In this document: positions 25,370 through 32,839 of the stretch, piece by piece
How the letters are laid out: every line of letters starts with the position of its first letter
Numbering within the stretch: position 1 is the first letter of the stretch
DNA from: UBA10649 sp963793105
Lineage (GTDB): Bacteria > Actinomycetota > Actinomycetes > S36-B12
DNA length: 64,000 bases
Reading direction: 5' to 3'
Assembly: GCA_963793105.1 (NCBI GenBank)
Contig: CAWBZB010000004.1
Coordinates: 620,001-684,000 of the forward strand
Program-made: the position numbers and the translations under genes
Notes under the pieces: generated by a model
The model's database searches: none
What the model was told of the DNA's origin: nothing
What the model saw: only the letters and a program-made list of their open reading frames with translations

Positions 25370-28104
25370 GGCTGCATCGCCTCGTCCTCACCGGCGTGGG
25401 TCCGTTCAAGGAGCGGCAGGAGATCGACTTCGATGCCCTGTCCTCGTCCGGACTGTTCCTCATCGAGGGTCCGACCGGCTCGGGCAAGACGACCATCATC
25501 GATGCGATCGTCTACGCGCTGTTCGGCGTCGTCTCCTCCGGGGGCGACGACGTCACCCGCATGCGCATCCGCAGCAACTACTGCGAGGAGGCCGACCCGA
25601 CCGGGGTGACGTGCGAGTTCTCCGTCGACGGTCGGCGGCATCGGGCGACGCGCGTGCCCGCCGGGTGTCGCGATCCGGAGGAGCCCGGCAAGGCCGCGAA
25701 GTCGAAGGGAGTGCGCCAGACCCTGGCCGAGTTCGCACCTGACGGAACCGAGGTGCGGGTCCTCACCGGCCGACGGGAGATCGAGGAGCACGTCGAGGCG
25801 CTCCTGCGGATGACCGCCGAGCAGTTCCGCCAGCTCGTCGTCCTGCCGCAGGGCCAGTTCGCCGAGCTCCTCCGCAAGACCCCGGCCGAGAGACTCGCCT
25901 CACTCGCTCCGCTGCTGGAGGACGGCTTCATCGCCCGCGTGCAGGACGACCTCGACCAGCAGGGCAAGGTGGCCCTCGACGCACGCCGGGCGGCGGTGAT
26001 CACCGTGGATCGGGCCGCCCAGCAGCTCGCCGGTCGGCTGAAGTCCCAGCTCTCCGACCAGCCCGCCCGGACGGACTTCACCGACCAGGCGGAGTCCGAC
26101 GACGATCGTCTCGCCGCCGTCAGCGACGTGCTCGCCGCCGTCGCCGCCCGGTCGAGCGCGGCGGTCGAGGCACGGGACACGCAGGCGATCCTGGCGGCCG
26201 CGCACCGTGATCAAGCCAAGGCAGCCGGGCAGGCGCTCGACGCGCTCCGGCAGGTGCGCGAGGCCCAGCGGTCGGTCGAGCGGGCGCGCGAAGGGCTCGC
26301 CGAGAAGGACCGTGACGTCACCGACACCACCATCGGGTCGACGGTCGGCTCCCTCCAGCGACTCCAGGGGTCCCTGCAGGACCACGCCGCCTGGGAGCAG
26401 CAGGCCGGCGAACGGGCCGCCCGGCGTGCCGAGCTGGTCGGTGCGGAGCAGGGATGCCGGGAGAGGATCGAGGAGCTGCGGGCCCGCAAGGCCTCGCTCC
26501 CGGTCCTGCGCAGCGAGCTGGAGGACCGGCGCGACCGGGCACAGCGGCTCGCGGGCGGCCTGACTGCCGCGCGGTCCGAGGAGGCTCGGATCGCGGCGCT
26601 GCTCGGGAAGGCGGACGAGCTGGCCGCGCGCACATCGACCCTCGACGCGCTGGCCGCCGACCTCGCGCGGGCCGAATCAGACGAGGCGGCAGCGCGGCTG
26701 GCCGACGACGAGGCGGCGAGTGCGTGGGAGGACGTCCTGGCCCGTCAACGCAGCGGCAGCGCTGCCGACCTGGCCGGCACCCTGGTTCCCGGCGAGGCAT
26801 GCCCGGTGTGCGGGTCGAGCGAGCATCCTCACCCCGCGTCACCCGATGCCGGCGAGGCCAACGACGGCTCGATCCCGGTGCACGAGGCGCGCGCGGCTGC
26901 GGCTGCCGCTCGCCAGGCGGCGAGCGCGGCCGGCCGGGCGACCGCTGAGGCGCGTCGCGCGTACGACTCGGTCAGGACAGCCGTGGCGCAGCTGGTCGGC
27001 GCCCTGGGCGACCACGATCCCGAGAGCCTGCCCGACGTGCATGCCGCCATCATCGCCACGATCGAGCAGGCGCAGATCGCGCAGGACGAGATGGCAGGCA
27101 TCCTCGCGTCCCTGGCGGCACTCGATGAGGACGAGCGTTCGATCGACGGACAGATCGTCGACCAGGAGAAGGAGTCGGCGATGCTGGCGGCCACGGTCCA
27201 GTCCCTCGACCGCGCCGAGGAGGACCGTGTCGCGGACATCGGCAGGATCATCGGCGAGGCCCGATCGGCGACGGAGCTGCTCGCCGAGACCACGACCCGG
27301 ATCCTCGCGCTCGAGGAGATGGCGGCCGCCTGGACCGCCCTCGCCGCGGCCGCCGCAACGGTTCCCCCGGAGCAGCGCACGCTCAGCGTCGAGGCAGCGG
27401 AGAGGGCGGCGCGCGAGGCGCACCTGGCCCTGGGCGAGGCGGAGTCCGCCCTGGCAGCGCTCGCCGACGAGGCGAGCGGGCTCACCTCGATGCATGCCGA
27501 TGCCGTTCCCCTGGCCCACGCCTTCGAAGATGCGCTGGCCCGGAGGAGAGCGGTCCGGGAGGCCACCGCTCCGGCGATCGGCCTGGCCGGGCTCGTGCGG
27601 GCAGACAACCCCAAGCGCCTGCAACTGCGCAGCTACGCACTGCAGCGTCGATTCGAGTCCGTCCTCGCGGCGGCCTCCCTCCATCTCGAGCGCATGAGCT
27701 CAGGGAAGTTTCGATTCGAGCTGAACGAGGACACCGCCAAGGCCGGCCAGTCGGGACTGGGCATCTGGCTGTTCGACTCCTGGACGGGGCGGCAGCAGGA
27801 GCCGAAGTCGCTGTCCGGAGGCGAGACGTTCTACGCCTCCTTGGCCCTGGCCCTCGGCCTCGCCGACGTCGTGCGCGGGGAGGCGGGCGGCTCGGCCCTG
27901 GAGACCCTCTTCGTCGATGAGGGCTTCGGCTCCCTCGACCAGGACACGCTCTACCAGGTGCTCGAGCAACTCGATCGGCTCCGCGCCGGCCGCCGAGCCG
28001 TGGGCGTGGTCAGCCACGTCACCGAGATGAAGGAGTCGATCCCCGACCGCATCGAGGTTCGCCGGCGCGACGACAGCACGAGCACCGTCATCTCGACGCC
28101 ATGA
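25366..28104 (+). CDS. sbcC: Exonuclease SbcC (Rad50-type ATPase subunit)
   Basis: SMC-like ATPase partner of SbcD, 912 residues. The N-terminal P-loop is EGPTGSGKTTIIDAI; the middle consists of two long coiled-coil arms meeting at a zinc hook, CPVCGSSEHP (about residue 480); the C-terminal lobe has the ABC signature SLSGGETFYASLALALGLAD and Walker B LFVDEGFGSLDQ. GTG start overlaps the sbcD stop (GTGA). The complex holds DNA ends and uses ATP to drive SbcD nuclease action. Confidence 0.96.
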   Translation: MRLHRLVLTGVGPFKERQEIDFDALSSSGLFLIEGPTGSGKTTIIDAIVYALFGVVSSGGDDVTRMRIRSNYCEEADPTGVTCEFSVDGRRHRATRVPAGCRDPEEPGKAAKSKGVRQTLAEFAPDGTEVRVLTGRREIEEHVEALLRMTAEQFRQLVVLPQGQFAELLRKTPAERLASLAPLLEDGFIARVQDDLDQQGKVALDARRAAVITVDRAAQQLAGRLKSQLSDQPARTDFTDQAESDDDRLAAVSDVLAAVAARSSAAVEARDTQAILAAAHRDQAKAAGQALDALRQVREAQRSVERAREGLAEKDRDVTDTTIGSTVGSLQRLQGSLQDHAAWEQQAGERAARRAELVGAEQGCRERIEELRARKASLPVLRSELEDRRDRAQRLAGGLTAARSEEARIAALLGKADELAARTSTLDALAADLARAESDEAAARLADDEAASAWEDVLARQRSGSAADLAGTLVPGEACPVCGSSEHPHPASPDAGEANDGSIPVHEARAAAAAARQAASAAGRATAEARRAYDSVRTAVAQLVGALGDHDPESLPDVHAAIIATIEQAQIAQDEMAGILASLAALDEDERSIDGQIVDQEKESAMLAATVQSLDRAEEDRVADIGRIIGEARSATELLAETTTRILALEEMAAAWTALAAAAATVPPEQRTLSVEAAERAAREAHLALGEAESALAALADEASGLTSMHADAVPLAHAFEDALARRRAVREATAPAIGLAGLVRADNPKRLQLRSYALQRRFESVLAAASLHLERMSSGKFRFELNEDTAKAGQSGLGIWLFDSWTGRQQEPKSLSGGETFYASLALALGLADVVRGEAGGSALETLFVDEGFGSLDQDTLYQVLEQLDRLRAGRRAVGVVSHVTEMKESIPDRIEVRRRDDSTSTVISTP

Positions 28105-28150
28105 GCGATCCCCGTTGCCGCGACTTCGGGGCGGCGTGCGTCAATAGGGC

Positions 28151-28690
28151 ATGCGCTTTCGCGGAGTCGCCGTCGCGGCCGTCGTGCTGACGGCGCTGCT
28201 GGCGCCCCTCTCCCCGAGCGTCGCCACACCCACGGCGGCGGCCATCAGCCAGGAGTCCGTGACCACGAAGGCCGCGAGCGCGGCTCGGGAGGCCCGCGCG
28301 CTGCGCCGCGAGGCCGGCGCCCTGATCCGTGACTACCAGGCGCGGTACGGGGACCGACTGACCACCACCGAGCGTGAGCGGTTGGATCTGCACCGCGCCA
28401 CCGCCGACCGGCAGCTGGCGACGGTCGTCGTCACCACGCGACGACTCTCGCAACTGGTCGCATCGTCGGCGACGCCCGCGCGGCTGCGCAGTGCAGCTCG
28501 CGCGGCCCTGTCCGCCCATCGACGCGCCCGCGTGGCCGCCGAGACGTCCTTCGAGGCCGTTCGAGCCACGCTGGAACCGAGGCTGTCCCTATGGGAGGGG
28601 CTGCAGGCCCTGCGCGACTACGACGCGATGATCGGCCGGTTCGACATCCTCGGCGACCGCCTGACCGATATCTCACGCAGCCTCAGGTAG
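28151..28690 (+). CDS. Secreted helical protein of unknown function
   Basis: 179 residues with a clear signal peptide (FRGVAVAAVVLTALLAPLSP, then VATPTAAA) and a mature part that is nearly all helical and Arg/Ala-rich, with a candidate coiled coil around residues 45-155. No enzymatic motif and no family recognised. It lies six bases before the PAP2 phosphatase gene, suggesting co-transcription. Confidence 0.65.
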   Translation: MRFRGVAVAAVVLTALLAPLSPSVATPTAAAISQESVTTKAASAAREARALRREAGALIRDYQARYGDRLTTTERERLDLHRATADRQLATVVVTTRRLSQLVASSATPARLRSAARAALSAHRRARVAAETSFEAVRATLEPRLSLWEGLQALRDYDAMIGRFDILGDRLTDISRSLR

Positions 28691-28696
28691 GCGGCG

Positions 28697-29395
28697 ATGA
28701 CGGATGCGCTGCAGCGTCCCGCGAGAATCCGGGGGCGCGCACCCCTGCTCGCTGCATCGCTGTCCCTCGCGTTGGCCTTCGTCCTCCTTGCGTCGGTCGT
28801 CGCCGCGGCGGCCCCCGCCGTCATGGCACTCGATCTCCGGATCGACACGGCCATCCACGGGTTCGCGGTCGCCCATCCATGGGCCGTCGACGTCGCCCTC
28901 GTCCTTGAGGTCGTGGGCGGCGTGCCCGCCAGTGTCGCCGTCGTCGCCAGCATCGCAGGACTGCTGCTGGCGACCGGCGGACGGCACCGCCCCTGGGGCC
29001 CGGGCAGCTACGCCGCCGCCTTCCTCATCCTCAGCGCCGCCTGCGGTGCACTCCTGAACACTGCGGTCAAGCACGCCGTGGACCGCACGCGGCCGCCGTG
29101 GAACGGCTTGTGGACCCTGGAGGAGTCCGCATCGTTTCCGTCAGGACACTCCCAGGCGGGCGTCACGGTCTGGGTCGCCCTCGCCCTGGTGGCGCTCGTT
29201 GTGCTGCGCGGGCGCGGGCGCTGGCTGGTCGCGATCCCGCTCCTCGTCCTGGGTCCGGTCATCGGTGCCAGCCGACTGGTACTGGGCGTGCACTGGCCGA
29301 CCGACGTCCTGGGTGGATGGCTCCTGGGCGCCGCGTGGATGACGGCCTGCGCCGCCCTCCTTCTCCGCTTCCCGGCGCGAGCCACTCCCCCGTAG
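28697..29395 (+). CDS. PAP2-family membrane phosphatase
   Basis: Six-span membrane protein, 232 residues, with the three PAP2 motifs: KHAVDRTRPP, PSGHSQAG and SRLVLGVHWPTDVLGGW. The histidine of PSGH and of VHW are the catalytic pair. Members remove phosphate from lipid substrates such as undecaprenyl diphosphate, phosphatidic acid or phosphatidylglycerol phosphate at the outer face; which one cannot be told here. Confidence 0.9.
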   Translation: MTDALQRPARIRGRAPLLAASLSLALAFVLLASVVAAAAPAVMALDLRIDTAIHGFAVAHPWAVDVALVLEVVGGVPASVAVVASIAGLLLATGGRHRPWGPGSYAAAFLILSAACGALLNTAVKHAVDRTRPPWNGLWTLEESASFPSGHSQAGVTVWVALALVALVVLRGRGRWLVAIPLLVLGPVIGASRLVLGVHWPTDVLGGWLLGAAWMTACAALLLRFPARATPP

Positions 29396-29481
29396 CCCCA
29401 GGCGGCCGGCACCTCCCTGCAGTGTCGCGCGGGGTGGCCGGTGTGACAGGCTGGCGCCGACAACGCAGCAGGAGGTCGCCG

Positions 29482-31182
29482 GTGCCTGATCTGGACTCCC
29501 GTCCATGGCTTCCCCAGTACGCGCCCGACGTCCCAGCCGACATCGTGGTGACCGACGAGACGCTGTGCGACCTGCTGGACAGCGCGGTGGCCCGGTTCGC
29601 CGACCACGTGGCGTTGGACTTCTACGGCAGGACCACGACCTACGCCCGCCTCGGCGACGAGGTGTCGCGAGCCGCCGAGGTGCTTCGGTCGCACGGTGTC
29701 GGAGCGGGTGACCGAGTCGCACTGGTCCTGCCCAACTGCCCGCAGCACGTGGTGGCCTTCTACGCGGTGCTGCGGCTCGGGGCCATCGTCGTCGAGCACA
29801 ATCCGCTCTACACGGCCGACGAGCTCGCCACCCAGTTCGCCGACCATGGCGCGCGGATCGCGGTCGCGTGGGACAAGGTCGTACCCACCCTCCTGGCGCT
29901 ACGGACCTCCACGCCGCTGGAGACCGTGCTCGCGGTGGACCTGACGCGGGAGCTGCCGATCGGCAAGCGCCTGGCCCTGCGGATGCCCGTCGCCCGAGCG
30001 CGCTCGACACGGGCCGCCCTGACCGAGCGGGTCGCCGGCAACCCGTCCTGGGATGCCGCCGTGTCGAAGGCCCCCGCGCTGCCCGACGACCATCCCCGTC
30101 CCGAGGCCGACGACATCGCCGCGCTGCAGTACACCGGCGGAACGACCGGAACCCCCAAGGGTGCGATGCTGAGCCACCGCAACCTCCGCTCGAACGCCGC
30201 GCAGGGCCGCGCCTGGGTACCGGGCCTCGTCGACGGCGAGGAGGTCATCTACGCCCTCCTGCCGATCTTCCACGCCTACGGCCTGACCCTGTGCCTCACC
30301 TTCGCGATGAGCATCGGCGCGACCCTGGTCCTCTTCCCGCGCTTCGACGCGAGCCAGACCCTCGACGCGATGGGGCGGCGGCCGGCGACGTTCCTGCCCG
30401 GTGTCCCGCCGATGTACCAGGCGCTCGCCGATGCCGCTGTCACCAGCGGTGTCGACCTGCACTCCATCCGCTTCGCCATCTCCGGTGCGATGTCGCTGCC
30501 GACCACCGTCGTGGACCGATGGGAGTCGGTCACCGGCGGCCTGCTCGTCGAGGGCTACGGCATGACCGAGACGTCGCCGGTGAGCGTCGGCAATCCCATC
30601 GCGCCGACCCGTCGCCCCGGCGCCATCGGCGTGCCGTTCCCGTCCACCGAGGTCCGCATCATCGATCCGCTCGACCCGACAGCCGAGCATGAGCCCGGGG
30701 ACCCCGGCGAGCTGCTCATCCGCGGGCCTCAGGTGTTCCAGGGCTACTGGAACCGCCCGGAGGAGACGGCTGCCGTCCTGTCGCCGGACGGCTGGATGCG
30801 CACGGGCGACATCGTGACGATGGACGACGACGGCTTCATCACGGTCATCGACCGGATCAAGGAGCTCATCATCACGGGCGGGTTCAACGTGTACCCGTCG
30901 CAGGTCGAGGACGCCCTCCGCCTGGTCCCGGGCGTGGTGGACGCGGCTGCGGTAGGCCTGCCCGATGGCTCGGGGGGCGAGCGAGTGGTGGCGGCAGTGG
31001 TCGTCGAGCCGGGTGCCCAGCTCGACCCCGAAGAGGTTCGGAACGCCACCCGGGAGCACCTCACCGGGTACAAGGTCCCCCGGCAGGTCTTCATCGTCGA
31101 CGAGCTGCCGCGTTCACTGATCGGAAAGGTCCTGCATCGGCAGGTGCGCGAGCAGCTGCTCGCGCATCCCGACATGCGCTGA
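29482..31182 (+). CDS. Long-chain fatty acid-CoA ligase (AMP-forming)
   Basis: 566-residue ANL-superfamily enzyme that activates fatty acids through an acyl-adenylate to acyl-CoA. The P-loop-like AMP motif is YTGGTTGTPKGAMLSHRN; VEGYGMTETSPV and GWMRTGDIVTMDDDGFITVIDRIKE are the A5 and A7/A8 motifs, and PRSLIGKVLHRQVRE carries the C-terminal catalytic lysine. The GTG start at 29482 has GGAGG 12 bases upstream; longer frames overlap the PAP2 gene. It may feed the WS/DGAT or desaturase encoded further on. Confidence 0.93.
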   Translation: MPDLDSRPWLPQYAPDVPADIVVTDETLCDLLDSAVARFADHVALDFYGRTTTYARLGDEVSRAAEVLRSHGVGAGDRVALVLPNCPQHVVAFYAVLRLGAIVVEHNPLYTADELATQFADHGARIAVAWDKVVPTLLALRTSTPLETVLAVDLTRELPIGKRLALRMPVARARSTRAALTERVAGNPSWDAAVSKAPALPDDHPRPEADDIAALQYTGGTTGTPKGAMLSHRNLRSNAAQGRAWVPGLVDGEEVIYALLPIFHAYGLTLCLTFAMSIGATLVLFPRFDASQTLDAMGRRPATFLPGVPPMYQALADAAVTSGVDLHSIRFAISGAMSLPTTVVDRWESVTGGLLVEGYGMTETSPVSVGNPIAPTRRPGAIGVPFPSTEVRIIDPLDPTAEHEPGDPGELLIRGPQVFQGYWNRPEETAAVLSPDGWMRTGDIVTMDDDGFITVIDRIKELIITGGFNVYPSQVEDALRLVPGVVDAAAVGLPDGSGGERVVAAVVVEPGAQLDPEEVRNATREHLTGYKVPRQVFIVDELPRSLIGKVLHRQVREQLLAHPDMR

Positions 31183-31208
31183 ATCCTGGCCGAGGGCCAT
31201 GCCGCTCG

Positions 31209-31214
31209 TACGCT
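31209..31214 (+). promoter_or_regulatory. Start-proximal -10 box TACGCT
   Basis: TACGCT sits six bases before the GTG start of the S4-domain gene, with no Shine-Dalgarno sequence, consistent with a leaderless transcript beginning at the start codon. One of about a dozen such arrangements in the window. Confidence 0.5.
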
Positions 31215-31220
31215 GAGCAC

Positions 31221-31604
31221 GTGGCGACGGCGCGCGAACCGACGAGCGTCCGGGTGGACGTGTGGACCTGGGCGGTGCGCATCTACCCGACACGATCCGC
31301 GGCGAGTGCCGCGTGCAAGGCCGGACACGTCCGGGTCAACGGGACGCGCGCGAAGCCGGCCCATGCGCTCAAGGTCGGCGACACCGTCCGGGCCCGCACC
31401 GCCGCGCGGGAGCGTGTCGTCGTGGTCACCGGTCTCCTCGGCACGCGCGTCGGTGCCGCGCTCGCGGCCGAGAACTACCAGGACCACTCGCCGGCACTCC
31501 CGCCCCGGGAGACGGCGCCGGCACTCATCGTGCGCGAGCGCGGATCGGGACGACCGACCAAGCAGGACCGGCGCCGGATGGAGCGCCTCCGCGGCCGGGA
31601 CTGA
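31221..31604 (+). CDS. S4-domain RNA-binding protein (Hsp15/HslR-like)
   Basis: 127 residues. Residues about 10-70 form an S4 domain: VRVDVWTWAVRIYPTRSAASAACKAGHVRVNG, then HALKVGDTVRART, the pattern of small heat-shock S4 proteins that recover stalled 50S subunits with attached tRNA. The C-terminus is basic (GSGRPTKQDRRRMERLRG), also typical. GTG 31221 probably begins a leaderless message. Confidence 0.88.
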   Translation: MATAREPTSVRVDVWTWAVRIYPTRSAASAACKAGHVRVNGTRAKPAHALKVGDTVRARTAARERVVVVTGLLGTRVGAALAAENYQDHSPALPPRETAPALIVRERGSGRPTKQDRRRMERLRGRD

Positions 31605-31739
31605 ACCTCCCCCTCATCGGCGTGTCGCAACACCCGTCACTTGCGTCACTCCCCTACAGTCCCATTTGTCCGTCCGTGGGTGATCCCCCGCGGGCGGTCG
31701 CTGCGTGACAAGTGAATGTCGTACGGCCGCGCTCCTGTG

Positions 31740-31761
31740 GGGGGAAGCGGCACCTTCCCCC
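31740..31761 (+). promoter_or_regulatory. Stem-loop in the leader of the secreted-protein cluster
   Basis: GGGGGAAG (31740-31747) and CTTCCCCC (31754-31761) are perfect complements around a six-base loop, CGGCAC. The hairpin ends 20 bases before the ATG at 31782 and just before its GGAG site, and no U-run follows, so it is more likely an mRNA stabiliser or translation control element than a terminator. The 177-base gap 31605-31781 otherwise shows only a repeated CGTCACTTGCGTCAC-like stretch near 31635-31650. Confidence 0.6.
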
Positions 31762-31781
31762 GACAGATTCGGAGTTCCCCA

Positions 31782-32237
31782 ATGAAGACCATGACCAGGA
31801 CCGGCTACGTCATCACCGGCACCACCGTGGCCGCCCTCCTCCTCGGCGGCGGCATCGCGGTCGCCTTCTGGACCACGTCCGGTACCGGCCAGGGCAGCGC
31901 CGCCGCCGGCACCACGACGAACGTCACCATCACCCAGACCGCCCCGATCTCGAACCTCTACCCAGACGGGCCGGGCGCGCCCATCGAGGTGGACATCTAC
32001 AACCCCGATGACAGCGACGTCACGATCACCAGCGTCACCGCCGCCGTGACCGACACCGGCGCCGTGGGCTGTACCGCTGCGGACTTCGCCATCAGCGGCA
32101 ACGTGTGGGACGGCGGCACGATCGCCGGCGGGGCGACGGTGTCCGCATCGGGTGCCGAACTGAGCATGATCGACACCGGCCTGGATCAGGACGCCTGCAA
32201 GGGTGCCCTCGTCACCCTCACCTACACGGCCAGCTGA
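31782..32237 (+). CDS. Secreted AFWT-leader protein (SipW/camelysin-like), small beta domain
   Basis: 151 residues: an N-terminal membrane segment (YVITGTTVAALLLGGGIAVAFWT) followed at once by TSGTGQGSAAAGTT, the pattern of SipW-dependent surface proteins such as camelysin/TasA relatives, then a beta-rich domain with VDIYNPDDSDVTITSVTAAV. Two cysteines (GCTAAD and DACKGA) likely pair. It shares its C-terminal (D/N)QDACKGA motif with the next protein, so the two are paralogues. Fibre formation is possible but only inferred. No SipW signal peptidase gene is in the window. Confidence 0.72.
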   Translation: MKTMTRTGYVITGTTVAALLLGGGIAVAFWTTSGTGQGSAAAGTTTNVTITQTAPISNLYPDGPGAPIEVDIYNPDDSDVTITSVTAAVTDTGAVGCTAADFAISGNVWDGGTIAGGATVSASGAELSMIDTGLDQDACKGALVTLTYTAS

Positions 32238-32266
32238 CCCGACCCGTCGACGGTTGGCGAACCACC

Positions 32267-32839
32267 ATGGACGCACCCACCTCGACGGACCCTGCCCCGA
32301 CGCACAAGCACGAGGGAGGCGCACGATCGCACCGCGGGTTCCCCGTGATGCTGATCGTCGCCTTCCTCGTGCTCAGCGCGTGTGCAGGGTTCGCCGTCAT
32401 CATGACGAACGGCCCGGACTACCGGGCCACGGCGGTGCCCGCCATCGGCGGCACGGAGGTGTCGGTCGACGTCGACGATGCGGATGAGGCGGCGCCGCAG
32501 GAGTCGCTGCGGCTCACGGCGGCGCTGCCCGAGGGTCCGGTGGTGATCGGCGTCCCGGGACGCCTCGTCATCACCGTGACGAACCCGACCGACCAGCCGA
32601 TCATCCTGGACGACCTCGCCATCGACGTCCTCGAACCCTCGCGCGCGGGCTGCCGGGCAGAGTGGTTCACCGTCGGTGTCGATGCATCCGCGACCGCCGC
32701 CGAGGTCAGGGTCCCCGCGGGCGAATCCGCACGCATCCCGGTCACGTACACGCTCGTCGATCTCGAGGGCACGAACCAGGACGCGTGCAAGGGCGCGACC
32801 TTCCCGCTGTCCATCAGCGGATCGGGGCGGCCCGTGTGA
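32267..32839 (+). CDS. Membrane-anchored paralogue of the preceding beta-domain protein
   Basis: 190 residues: a cytosolic N-terminus of about 25 residues, one membrane span (VMLIVAFLVLSACAGFAVIM), then an exported beta-sandwich-like domain with LVITVTNPTDQPIILDDLAIDV. Its cysteines (AGCRAEWF and QDACKGA) align with those of the upstream protein, and both end in a strand after TNQDACKG. ATG 32267 is 29 bases after the previous stop; its own stop overlaps the GTG start of the repeat protein. Function unknown; probably part of the same surface structure. Confidence 0.7.
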   Translation: MDAPTSTDPAPTHKHEGGARSHRGFPVMLIVAFLVLSACAGFAVIMTNGPDYRATAVPAIGGTEVSVDVDDADEAAPQESLRLTAALPEGPVVIGVPGRLVITVTNPTDQPIILDDLAIDVLEPSRAGCRAEWFTVGVDASATAAEVRVPAGESARIPVTYTLVDLEGTNQDACKGATFPLSISGSGRPV